NCBI GenBank assembly: GCA_000437235.1
Contig: FR897043.1
Location: 168-17,227, forward strand
Direction of reading: 5' to 3'
From: Coprobacillus sp. CAG:826
GTDB lineage: Bacteria; Bacillota_I; Bacilli_A; RFN20; CAG-826
DNA: 17,060 bases
A program made the translations under genes and the position numbers. The notes beneath the pieces were generated by a model, which worked only from the letters and a program-made list of their open reading frames with translations, was not told the origin of the DNA and did not search any database. Positions 7,857 to 14,796 of the stretch are shown here, piece after piece. The first letter of the stretch is position 1. Every line of letters starts with the position of its first letter.

Positions 7857-10241
7857 TTATTCACCTTTTTCTTCTGGATGTTCTTCTTCCTCGTCAGGCT
7901 TTTTCATTTGTACTTGAACATTCAAAAGATTTAAGACAACTTCAATGGCAATGATATCCATCATTTCACCAAATAGTTTATAACCTTCATTTACGTAATC
8001 TTGTAATGGGTTAGTATTCGCATAGCTTCTTAAGTGAATACCTTCTCTTAACTTATCCATGGTATCAATATGGGAAGTCCAGTTACGGTCAATACAACGA
8101 AGCGCAAAGTTTCTTTCCATATTTTCCGCCACTTCGTCGCCCCATTCTTTTCTTCTTTCTAAGTAACGTTTCCACATTAAAATAGCAACATCTTCACCAA
8201 CTTCATCAGCGGGAGATTCATCATACGCGGCTGGTTTAATCGTTCCTGCCTCTAAGAAACGTGGTTCTAATTGTGCTTTTAAAAGTTCACCAGAAACACC
8301 TAAAGAAGGATCATTTGGATTTAAGCTCTTTTTCGCCAAAGCAACACCTGCTTGCTTGAAGAATTCTTCAATCATTTCATGAATATCGCTTGCAAAGAGA
8401 ATATTATCTCTTTTCTTATACATAATTTCACGTTGTTTTCTTAAAACGTCATCATAATCCAAAAGGGATTTACGGGTATCAAAGTTTTGACCTTCAATTC
8501 TCTTTTGCGCATTGGTAATTGCGCTTTGTACCATTTTACTTTCCAAAGCTTCGTCATCAAGACTAGAATATAAAGAGCGTAAACGATCACTACCAAAGCG
8601 GCGCATTAATTCATCATCAAGTGAAATAAAGAAACGCGTATATCCTGGGTCGCCTTGACGACCAGAACGACCTCTTAATTGGTTATCAATACGACGAGAT
8701 TCATGTCTTTCCGTACCAAACACACATAAGCCACCGGCTTTTCGAGCTTCTTCATCTAACTTAATATCGGTACCACGACCGGCCATGTTTGTAGCAATCG
8801 TAATTGCCCCTGCTTCACCAGCATGAGCAATAATTTCTGCTTCTTTTGCATGGTTTTTAGCATTTAAAACATTATGTGGTAAATGTGCTTCATTTAATAA
8901 GCGATCCACGAATTCAGACATTTCAACGGAAACAGTACCAATCAAAATCGGCTGTCCTTTTTCATGTCTTGCTTGTACTTCTTTGACTAATGCTTTAAAT
9001 TTTGCATTTTGGTTACCAAAAATTAAGTCTAAATCATCAATACGTTGAATTGGACGATTGGTTGGAATGCAAATAACGCGCATATTATAAATCTTGCGGA
9101 ATTCTTCTTCTTCTGTTTTCGCAGTACCTGTCATACCTGAAAGTTTTTCATATAAACGGAAGAAGTTTTGATAAGTAATCGTAGCTAAAGTTACAGTTTC
9201 TTCTTTAATTTTTACGTTTTCTTTCGCTTGAATGGCTTGTTGTAAACCATCAGAATACTCTCTTCCTTTTAAAATACGACCCGTAAATTGGTCAATTAAT
9301 TGAATTTCACCTTCAGAGTCTACCATGTATTCTACATCACGTGTCATAACATAGTTTGCTTTTAATGCTTGAACAATACGGTGTACTAAATCGTTATATT
9401 CTGGAGAATAAAGATTTTTAATACCGAACATTCTTTCCGCTTTATCAACGCCTTGTTCCGTTAAACCACAAGTTTTTGTTTTTTCATCATAGGTGAAATC
9501 TTTTTCTCTTTTTAATGTTTTAACAAAACGGTCCGCAATGATATAAGTATTAGAAGACACTTTAGATCCACCTGAAATAATTAATGGTGTTCTTGATTCA
9601 TCAATTAAGATTGAGTCAGCTTCATCGATTACAGCATATGTTAAACCGCGTAAAACACGAGCATTTGCGTCTACGGCCATGTTATCTCTTAAATAGTCAA
9701 AACCTAATTCAGAGTTAGTGGTATAAGTAATATCGCAACGATAGGCTTCTTGCTTTTCAGTAACTGTTTTTTCTCTGAGGTTAACGCCTACTGTTAAACC
9801 TAAGAAACGATAAATTTGTCCCATCCATTCAGCGTCACGTTGGGCCAAATATTCGTTAACGGTAACGACATGAACGCCTTTACCAGTTAAGGCATTTAAA
9901 TAAACCGCCATCGTAGCGGTTAAAGTTTTACCTTCACCAGTTCTCATTTCAGCGACATCACCTTGGTTTAAGACAATTGCGCCCATAACTTGTACTTTAA
10001 ATGGAAATTGATTTAAAACACGTTTAGCTGCTTCTCTTGCAACCGCAAAAGCTTCAAATTTAATATCTTCTAATGTTACCCCAGCATTAAGTCTTTCTTT
10101 AAATTCAGCAGTTTTAGCACGAAGTTCATCATCGGTTTTACTTGCCATTTCTTCTTCATAAGCTAAAACCTTAAGACTTTGCTTTTCTATTTTCTTTAAC
10201 GCTCTTTGATCAAAGCGAAATAATTTGTCTAAAAATCCCAT
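7857..10241 (-). CDS. secA: Protein translocase ATPase SecA
   Basis: Motor ATPase that drives unfolded preproteins through SecYEG. Chosen start is ATG 10241 (MGFLDKLFRFDQRALKK), giving 794 residues. From this start the Walker A GEGKT falls at 102-106 and the DEAD box at 207-210, matching B. subtilis SecA numbering. A longer TTG-initiated reading from 10274 would begin at the predicted transcription start and run through the Shine-Dalgarno. The GGAG is 13 nt from the ATG, which is longer than usual. Other motifs: TYTTNSELGFDYLRDN, ATNMAGRGTDIKL, and a QLRGRSGRQGDPG motif VI. The C-terminus is acidic (DEEEEHPEEKGE) and lacks the cysteine-rich zinc tail seen in many SecA proteins. prfB starts 2 nt after the stop. 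Confidence 0.97.
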   Translation of the reverse strand: MGFLDKLFRFDQRALKKIEKQSLKVLAYEEEMASKTDDELRAKTAEFKERLNAGVTLEDIKFEAFAVAREAAKRVLNQFPFKVQVMGAIVLNQGDVAEMRTGEGKTLTATMAVYLNALTGKGVHVVTVNEYLAQRDAEWMGQIYRFLGLTVGVNLREKTVTEKQEAYRCDITYTTNSELGFDYLRDNMAVDANARVLRGLTYAVIDEADSILIDESRTPLIISGGSKVSSNTYIIADRFVKTLKREKDFTYDEKTKTCGLTEQGVDKAERMFGIKNLYSPEYNDLVHRIVQALKANYVMTRDVEYMVDSEGEIQLIDQFTGRILKGREYSDGLQQAIQAKENVKIKEETVTLATITYQNFFRLYEKLSGMTGTAKTEEEEFRKIYNMRVICIPTNRPIQRIDDLDLIFGNQNAKFKALVKEVQARHEKGQPILIGTVSVEMSEFVDRLLNEAHLPHNVLNAKNHAKEAEIIAHAGEAGAITIATNMAGRGTDIKLDEEARKAGGLCVFGTERHESRRIDNQLRGRSGRQGDPGYTRFFISLDDELMRRFGSDRLRSLYSSLDDEALESKMVQSAITNAQKRIEGQNFDTRKSLLDYDDVLRKQREIMYKKRDNILFASDIHEMIEEFFKQAGVALAKKSLNPNDPSLGVSGELLKAQLEPRFLEAGTIKPAAYDESPADEVGEDVAILMWKRYLERRKEWGDEVAENMERNFALRCIDRNWTSHIDTMDKLREGIHLRSYANTNPLQDYVNEGYKLFGEMMDIIAIEVVLNLLNVQVQMKKPDEEEEHPEEKGE

Positions 10242-10279
10242 ATTAATTATTGTTCTCCTTTCAGACACTTGCAAAGATT

Positions 10280-10308
10280 ATTTTACACGATTTTAAAGTA
10301 ATTTAAAA
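10280..10308 (-). promoter_or_regulatory. Candidate secA promoter
   Basis: On the minus strand, TAAAAT (10285-10280, 5 of 6 to consensus) lies 17 bp from TTTTAA (10308-10303, 3 of 6). This predicts a transcript start near 10273 and a leader of about 32 nt before ATG 10241. It follows the csp terminator, so secA would be transcribed separately. Confidence 0.45.
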
Positions 10309-10314
10309 GGGCTA

Positions 10315-10336
10315 CTATAAAAATATATTTTTATAG
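10315..10336 (-). promoter_or_regulatory. Perfect 22-bp A/T palindrome at UP-element position before secA
   Basis: The 22 bases are exactly self-complementary (half site CTATAAAAATA). Relative to the proposed secA start they fall at about -42 to -63, where alpha-CTD UP elements sit. The minus strand contains AAATATATTTT, which fits the UP core AAAWWTWTTTT. It could equally be a regulator operator. Function is inferred. Confidence 0.4.
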
Positions 10337-10359
10337 AATGTTTTCTTTTTTCATTTCAT

Positions 10360-10386
10360 AAAAAAAGACGAGTTATGAAGCTCGTC
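10360..10386 (-). terminator. Intrinsic terminator after csp
   Basis: GACGAG (10367-10372) pairs with CTCGTC (10381-10386), extendable by two inner pairs. On the minus strand the stem is followed by seven T's (complement of A 10360-10366). It starts about 15 nt past the csp stop. Confidence 0.88.
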
Positions 10387-10400
10387 CTTTCACATTATGA

Positions 10401-10601
10401 TTAGGAAATTTTTACAACGTTTCTTGCTTGTAAACCACGTTCTGTTTCAAAAAGTTCGAATTCGACGCTTTGTCCTTCTTCTAAAGAACGATAACCATTC
10501 TCCATGATTTGAGAATAATGGACAAAAATGTCAGCGCCTTCTCCTCGGTTAATGAAACCAAAGCCCTTTTCGGCATTAAACCATTTTACTTTGCCTAACA
10601 T
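10401..10601 (-). CDS. csp: Cold-shock domain protein (Csp)
   Basis: Small single-domain OB-fold RNA/DNA chaperone thought to melt RNA secondary structure during cold or growth transitions. The 66 residues are full length. RNP1 is KGFGFI at 12-17 and RNP2 is DIFVHYS at 24-30. The N-terminus GKVKWFN is typical. Start ATG has AAAGGTGG 7-8 nt upstream. A strong terminator follows. The leader between comFC and csp is only 76 nt, with a possible -10 (TATCAT, minus strand, about 10645) but a poor -35, so csp may also be read from the comF transcript. In many Firmicutes the gene between comF and secA is hpf/raiA, so csp here is a difference. Confidence 0.95.
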   Translation of the reverse strand: MLGKVKWFNAEKGFGFINRGEGADIFVHYSQIMENGYRSLEEGQSVEFELFETERGLQARNVVKIS

Positions 10602-10677
10602 GCTCTTACCACCTTTCTAAAGCTTTTTAACTTCTTACCTACATGATAGTAGTTTTCAACTGTTTTTTAACATTTTC

Positions 10678-11304
10678 TCATCGCCTTTTTCCGTCATTTT
10701 TCGACAAAACCAGTATTTTTATTTTTTTCGGCATCAGTGGCTTTATAAGTTCAATCGCTCGTAATATTGTTGCGCCCGTTGTCATTACATCATCAATAAG
10801 TAGAAGCTTTTTTTGATGAAGAGAAGGAATATCTTTTTTTAAAATAATTTCTTGACGATTTTTAAATCGCTCTTCTCGATGCGCTTTTTCTTGTTTAAAA
10901 TCTTGCTTTTTTTCAAATAAATCAAGAAAAGGTAAATCTAAAATTTGAAAAACTTCTTTTAAAGTAGAAAATTCTCTTTTCTCTTCTTTTTCTTTACTCG
11001 ACGGCATAGGAACAAGATGATACCCTCGATAACGAAGATGGAGTTGAAGATGATAAAATTCTAAAAATACACTTTTTAATTCAATATCTTTTTGCTCTTT
11101 AAAGCGATATAAAAGTTGTTCAATCCATTCATCATACGAATAAATGGCTAAGGCAGAAACGCCATAAAATGTAAAAGTGCGAAAAATTGGACGAAATTGA
11201 AAGAAACATTTAGGACAGATTTTTATATTGGGATGAAGTAAAAAAAGAAGCGAGTCTTCAAAATCAAGAGGGATATTTTCTAAGCAAATCTTACAAACAC
11301 TCAT
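10678..11304 (-). CDS. comFC: ComF family protein ComFC (phosphoribosyltransferase-like)
   Basis: Late competence protein needed for DNA uptake in naturally transformable Firmicutes; its exact activity is uncertain. The 208-residue protein has an N-terminal zinc-ribbon pattern (C4, C7, C30, C33) and a type I phosphoribosyltransferase PRPP loop, LLLIDDVMTTGATI at 167-180 with D171 and D172. The middle part is rather lysine-rich (roughly 104-165). It starts 14 nt inside the end of comFA and has no clear Shine-Dalgarno of its own, so translation is probably coupled to comFA. The stop is TGA. No comFB lies between the two genes, unlike B. subtilis. Confidence 0.9.
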   Translation of the reverse strand: MSVCKICLENIPLDFEDSLLFLLHPNIKICPKCFFQFRPIFRTFTFYGVSALAIYSYDEWIEQLLYRFKEQKDIELKSVFLEFYHLQLHLRYRGYHLVPMPSSKEKEEKREFSTLKEVFQILDLPFLDLFEKKQDFKQEKAHREERFKNRQEIILKKDIPSLHQKKLLLIDDVMTTGATILRAIELIKPLMPKKIKILVLSKNDGKRR

Positions 11305-12421
11305 TATGTTTCTTTATAGAAAAAATCGCCTTTTTTACCGCTTCTGTTTCTTCTTTTAAAAGCAAAAATACATCGCCATCAGGACATACTTTCTTTCTTC
11401 CTACTCTTCCAGAGATCTGTTCAATCACTCTTTCATCATAAATTGGATGATCCGCACCATAAATGATAACTTGTAAATTAGAAATCGTTACTCCTCTTTC
11501 TAATATAGAAGTAGTAATCAAATAATGAAGTATTCCTCTTCGTAATGATTCAATTAACGCGGTTCTTTCTACTCGAGATGAGTGCACATAAGCACCTTTT
11601 TTAAAAAATACATAAAGCAAGGTATACAGTTCTTCTGCTAAAGACTTCGATGGTACAAAAACCAAACAAGGTTTCTTTTCTCGTTCATATTGCTTTAACT
11701 TCTTTATTAAAAACCTCTTCTTTTGAAAGTCACTTAAAACTTGAATTTTTGGAACAGGAATAGGAAAACCATGAAATCTTTTTTCTAAATATAAGAAGTT
11801 ATTTTTAGGAATAAAACGATCAAACTCATGCGTTGGTGTAGCACTCATTAACACCATCGGTCCTTTTTTAGAGGCAAGAAAAAAATGTTGCAGTAATTCA
11901 TTATTATGAAAAGGAAACGCATCAATTTCATCAGCAATTAAGATATCAAAATATTGGTGAAAGCGATAGATTTGATGCATGGTTAAAATTACAATATCCC
12001 CTTCTTTTTCTTCAGTATGTTCACCATAAATTGCTGCAACTTTATTATTAGGAAAGGCATTTTTGATTCGTGAAAATAATTCAATAACCACATCTTTTCT
12101 AGGAATAGCAAAACCTACTCGTTTTCCTTCTTTTAGCACATATTCAATTAAAGGAAAAACAATTTCTGTTTTCCCCGCCCCACACACAGCTTGCACAAAT
12201 GTATTTTCATTTTGCTTATAATGGTCAATGAGCTTTTTTGCTAGCTCTTTTTGCTCTTCCGTTAATTCATAAGATAAATCAAGAGTTCCTTCTTGATCTT
12301 CTCTTAATACGTATTGAACTTCATCCCCAGACATTGATAAACACTTCCGACAATATGGTTTTCCATTACGCATACCGATATAACTAGGATTTTGATTCCC
12401 ACATCTTTTACAAACGAACAT
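11291..12421 (-). CDS. comFA: Competence DNA helicase-like ATPase ComFA
   Basis: DEAD-family ATPase thought to help pull transforming single-stranded DNA through the membrane channel. At 376 residues it is somewhat shorter than B. subtilis ComFA (about 460). The N-terminus carries a four-cysteine zinc site (C4, C7, C24, C27). Walker A is CGAGKT at 80-85, motif II DEID at 164-167, motif III SAT at 193-195, and motif VI QISGRVGR lies near the C-terminus. Start ATG has AGGAGG 7 nt upstream. That site is partly in a possible hairpin (see 12423-12457). It forms a two-gene unit with comFC. No other competence genes are in the window, so working transformation cannot be judged. Confidence 0.92.
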   Translation of the reverse strand: MFVCKRCGNQNPSYIGMRNGKPYCRKCLSMSGDEVQYVLREDQEGTLDLSYELTEEQKELAKKLIDHYKQNENTFVQAVCGAGKTEIVFPLIEYVLKEGKRVGFAIPRKDVVIELFSRIKNAFPNNKVAAIYGEHTEEKEGDIVILTMHQIYRFHQYFDILIADEIDAFPFHNNELLQHFFLASKKGPMVLMSATPTHEFDRFIPKNNFLYLEKRFHGFPIPVPKIQVLSDFQKKRFLIKKLKQYEREKKPCLVFVPSKSLAEELYTLLYVFFKKGAYVHSSRVERTALIESLRRGILHYLITTSILERGVTISNLQVIIYGADHPIYDERVIEQISGRVGRKKVCPDGDVFLLLKEETEAVKKAIFSIKKHNECL

Positions 12422-12422
12422 A

Positions 12423-12457
12423 AAAAATCCTCCTAATTATTCATTCGAAGGATTTTT
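12423..12457 (-). promoter_or_regulatory. Possible hairpin over the comFA ribosome binding site
   Basis: On the minus strand AAAAATCC (12457-12450) can pair with GGATTTTT (12430-12423) around a 19-nt loop. The second GG of AGGAGG lies in the stem and T's follow directly before ATG 12421. It could mask the RBS or act as a weak attenuator. The low-GC pairing makes chance quite possible. Confidence 0.3.
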
Positions 12458-12473
12458 CAAAATTCCTAATTTT

Positions 12474-13148
12474 TTATAAACTTTTAATTAATCTTTTATA
12501 AACTTTTTCTGGATTTAAGCGTTGATCTTTATTCTTTATAATTTCAAAGTGTAAAGATGAGCCAAGTCCTGAAGTATACGTTGATTCACCTGAAGTAGCA
12601 ATTACATCACCTTGTGAAACTTCTTCTCCTTTATTCACTTTCATTTCACCCAAAGAACAATAAAGGGTTTGAATACCAGAAGCATGTTCAATTAACAACA
12701 TATTGCCATAAATTGAATCATTGGATTTTGCAACAACTTTTCCTGAGCAAGCAGCAACAATATCAAATGTTTCATTCATCACATAATCCACGCCTAAACT
12801 CTTCGTATAAGTATTGGATTTACCAGGAACTTCCACAATTGCTTTACTTCTTATTTCCGATTCATCTTCCATATCATAGAAATAGCGGGCAATTGTAACT
12901 TCTTTTAAGAAAGGCTTATGCATTTCTTCGGTAAGTGGATCATGAATAGGTTCAATCACTTCTCCACCACTAGATGTGCCTGGATTACTTGTTGTTGGTT
13001 GTCCTGTTGTATTGGATGTATGTGGTTTACGATTTGCGCTAGAAATGGCAAACATTCCACCAAATAATAGAACTGCTGATAAACTTATCACTAAACCAAC
13101 ACGTGCTTCTTTTCGCCATTCTGGTGTTCTTTTCTTGTCTTTTTCCAT
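12474..13148 (-). CDS. spoIIQ: SpoIIQ-like membrane protein with degenerate M23 (LytM) domain
   Basis: The 224-residue protein has a charged N-terminus, one membrane segment (about 18-36), a Ser/Thr/Pro/Gly-rich linker (about 40-65) and an M23 fold (about 112-214). In B. subtilis, SpoIIQ is a forespore membrane protein that binds SpoIIIAH across the intermembrane space during engulfment. Resemblance includes VTIARYFYD, NTYTKSLGVD, EHASGIQTLYCSLGEM, QGDVIATSGES and LHFEI followed by LNPEKVY. Catalytic metal ligands are incomplete: the HxxxD motif reads SLGVD (S117, D121) and HxH reads SLH (S198, H200), so it is probably not an active endopeptidase. B. subtilis SpoIIQ also lacks the first His. 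Start ATG has GAGGTGA. The alternative is a generic M23-family divisome protein. Confidence 0.7.
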   Translation of the reverse strand: MEKDKKRTPEWRKEARVGLVISLSAVLLFGGMFAISSANRKPHTSNTTGQPTTSNPGTSSGGEVIEPIHDPLTEEMHKPFLKEVTIARYFYDMEDESEIRSKAIVEVPGKSNTYTKSLGVDYVMNETFDIVAACSGKVVAKSNDSIYGNMLLIEHASGIQTLYCSLGEMKVNKGEEVSQGDVIATSGESTYTSGLGSSLHFEIIKNKDQRLNPEKVYKRLIKSL

Positions 13149-13168
13149 TTGTTTTTCACCTCACTATC

Positions 13169-13196
13169 ATTGTGACCAGTAAAAAACTTTTTATAC
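13169..13196 (-). promoter_or_regulatory. Candidate forespore-type (sigma-F/G) promoter of the SpoIIQ-like gene
   Basis: On the minus strand GTATA (13196-13192) is followed after 14 nt by GGTCACAAT (13177-13169), which fits GGnnAnAnT. Sigma-F sites normally have GYWTA and about 15-16 nt spacing, so this is one or two bases short. B. subtilis spoIIQ is sigma-F controlled. A weak sigma-A reading (TTGTAT, 18 nt, CACAAT) is also possible. Confidence 0.35.
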
Positions 13197-13207
13197 AAAA
13201 ATGTAGT

Positions 13208-13241
13208 AAAAAAAAGAAGAAGCCTACTTTTCAGCTCCTTC
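13208..13241 (-). terminator. Intrinsic terminator after rpiB
   Basis: On the minus strand GAAGGAGC (13241-13234) pairs with GCTTCTTC (13223-13216), 8 pairs including one G-U with a 10-nt loop, and is followed by eight T's (complement of A 13208-13215). It separates the rpiB unit from the SpoIIQ-like gene. Confidence 0.85.
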
Positions 13242-13260
13242 TTTGGTAAATGATTCCAAT

Positions 13261-13704
13261 TTATTTACTTTCGTTATAATGATCAATTTCATTAACGCGG
13301 CGCATATGTCTACCGCCATCAAACGAAGTGGTTAAGAATAAATCCACGCGTCTTAAAACGTCTTCTTCACCCATAAATTTTTGACCAAACGCAATCATAT
13401 TTGCGTTATTATGCTGACGGGACAAAACTGTTACTTCATCATTATAGCCTAAAGAACAGCGAATTCCGCGAACTTTATTGGCCGCTATCATAATGCCTTC
13501 ACCCGTTGTACAAACTAAGATTCCATAATCTGCTTCTTTTTTTGCTACCTTTTCCGCAGTGGCAAATGCAAAAAGAGGATAATCACAGCTTTCTTCACTA
13601 AACGTACCACAATCGATAACGTCATAGCCTTCTTTTAATAAATGATGGATAATACTTGTTTTATAAGCTAATCCACCATGGTCCGATCCTAAAGCAATTT
13701 TCAT
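13261..13704 (-). CDS. rpiB: RpiB/LacA/LacB family sugar-phosphate isomerase
   Basis: Likely ribose-5-phosphate isomerase B, interconverting ribose 5-phosphate and ribulose 5-phosphate in the non-oxidative pentose phosphate pathway. With start ATG 13704 the protein is 147 residues. That ATG overlaps the upstream stop as ATGA and has GGGAGG 7 nt away; a longer GTG reading would run through this RBS. Motifs: GSDHGG at 6-11 with D8 and H9, C65 in the place of the E. coli catalytic Cys66, IAANK at 73-77, and SRQHNNAN with H98. The catalytic loop reads CTTGEG instead of CGTGIG. Galactose-6-phosphate isomerase subunits are related, but only one gene is present and the ywlC neighbour favours rpiB. 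Confidence 0.88.
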   Translation of the reverse strand: MKIALGSDHGGLAYKTSIIHHLLKEGYDVIDCGTFSEESCDYPLFAFATAEKVAKKEADYGILVCTTGEGIMIAANKVRGIRCSLGYNDEVTVLSRQHNNANMIAFGQKFMGEEDVLRRVDLFLTTSFDGGRHMRRVNEIDHYNESK

Positions 13705-14318
13705 AACGATGCCTCCCACACTTTCTTTATTTCTTGAAATGGAATGGCGCCTTCACGGACACATTCCAATTGGTTACCATTTATTTTAACAATTGTTGAT
13801 GGTTTTTGTCCACTGCTGTCTTCTTTAAATATAGCAGCGATTTTTCCGTCAAAAACGTCTTGAACCTCTTTATATAAAGATAGTGGAGGCTCTCCGGCGA
13901 GATTAGCGCTCGGCACTAAAAGTGGTTTTTGTACTTTTCGAATCACCGATAAGACTAAAGGGTGGCTACTAATACGAACCCCAACAAAAGGACTTCCTAA
14001 TGTCACCCAATCAGGCAATCCGTCTTTTTTTTCTAATAATAAAGTAATAGCGCCTGGCATAAATTTTTCAATGATTCTCTCAGTTCTATCATCCACAACT
14101 GCCACTTTTTTAATGTCCTCTAAATAACCACACATTAAAGTAAAAGGCTTGTTTTCTGGTCGATTCTTGGCCTTAACTAAACGTGAAAAGGCTAAAGGAT
14201 TATCATAAACAACCCCTAAGCCATAAACAGTTTCGGTAGGAAAACCAACGACTTCACCTTGTTTTAATAAATCTGCAGCAACATCCATTTGCCCAGAATT
14301 TAAGTATAAAGTTTTCAT
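13701..14318 (-). CDS. ywlC: Threonylcarbamoyl-AMP synthase (TsaC/Sua5/YwlC family)
   Basis: Makes threonylcarbamoyl-AMP from threonine, bicarbonate and ATP for t6A modification at position 37 of ANN-decoding tRNAs. Chosen start is ATG 14318 with GGAG 8 nt upstream, giving 205 residues; a GTG-initiated reading six codons longer would include the RBS. The YrdC fold is clear: PTETVYGLG near 28-36, KAKNRPENKPF near 49-59, VPSANLAGEPP, and STIVKI near the end. The length corresponds to the single-domain TsaC form, whereas B. subtilis YwlC (about 346 residues) has an added Sua5 domain. Its TGA stop overlaps the rpiB start by 4 nt, so the two are coupled. In B. subtilis the same chromosomal region carries ywlC and the rpiB homologue ywlF. 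Confidence 0.93.
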   Translation of the reverse strand: MKTLYLNSGQMDVAADLLKQGEVVGFPTETVYGLGVVYDNPLAFSRLVKAKNRPENKPFTLMCGYLEDIKKVAVVDDRTERIIEKFMPGAITLLLEKKDGLPDWVTLGSPFVGVRISSHPLVLSVIRKVQKPLLVPSANLAGEPPLSLYKEVQDVFDGKIAAIFKEDSSGQKPSTIVKINGNQLECVREGAIPFQEIKKVWEASL

Positions 14319-14359
14319 ACTCTCATCTCCAAGCACTATTATATCATATTCAAAATAGG

Positions 14360-14755
14360 TTAAGAAAAAAGTTCGAGAATAAATATTTTTTCTCGTATCA
14401 CAGTTCCATCACAGGTGTTCTTTCTTAATTGTCCTTTCATTTCCACACCTTTTGCATTACCTAATAACACGACAATTGTTCCATTAATATACGAGCATCT
14501 TGCATCTTCTTGAAAACAAAATAATTGAAGATTGTTTTTAACGGCTTCTTCAATTTTTTCATAGCCTAATGGCATGATATAACTTTCATACGCATCAATA
14601 ATTTTTTCTTTATAATAATAGAGCTCTGTCACATCTTTTGCACTTCTTGAATTAGAAACAATCTCATAAGAATATTGAAAAGGCACTTCGGGAATTTCCA
14701 TTGCACTTGATAAAACCGTTAGCATGGCCGCTCCTAAAATAAAAAAATGCTTCAT
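14360..14755 (-). CDS. Small predicted secreted protein in the spoIIR position; function unknown
   Basis: I do not recognise this 131-residue protein with confidence. It has a short signal-peptide-like N-terminus (MKHFFILGAAMLTVLSSA, possible cleavage near 18) and a mixed-charge body with three cysteines (in LFCFQEDARC and KNTCDG). Start ATG has a strong GAGGTGA. It lies between prmC and the ywlC-type gene, where many spore formers carry spoIIR, the secreted forespore signal that activates pro-sigma-E processing. The stretch YEIVSNSRSAKD loosely recalls the SpoIIR block RILANSDSxxDQ, followed by a helix rich in K, I and Y. The conserved SpoIIR C-terminus (FPTK, GEYEAL, NWWCVLFPP) is absent, so it could be a diverged or truncated SpoIIR or something unrelated. 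Confidence 0.6.
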   Translation of the reverse strand: MKHFFILGAAMLTVLSSAMEIPEVPFQYSYEIVSNSRSAKDVTELYYYKEKIIDAYESYIMPLGYEKIEEAVKNNLQLFCFQEDARCSYINGTIVVLLGNAKGVEMKGQLRKNTCDGTVIREKIFILELFS

Positions 14756-14796
14756 AATTTCTCACCTCAAAAGAATTATGATGCACTTTTCCTTTT

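Noticed and set aside
7857..10274. Longer secA starting at TTG 10274
   Set aside because: The added residues would include the Shine-Dalgarno sequence and begin at the predicted transcription start. Motif numbering fits ATG 10241.
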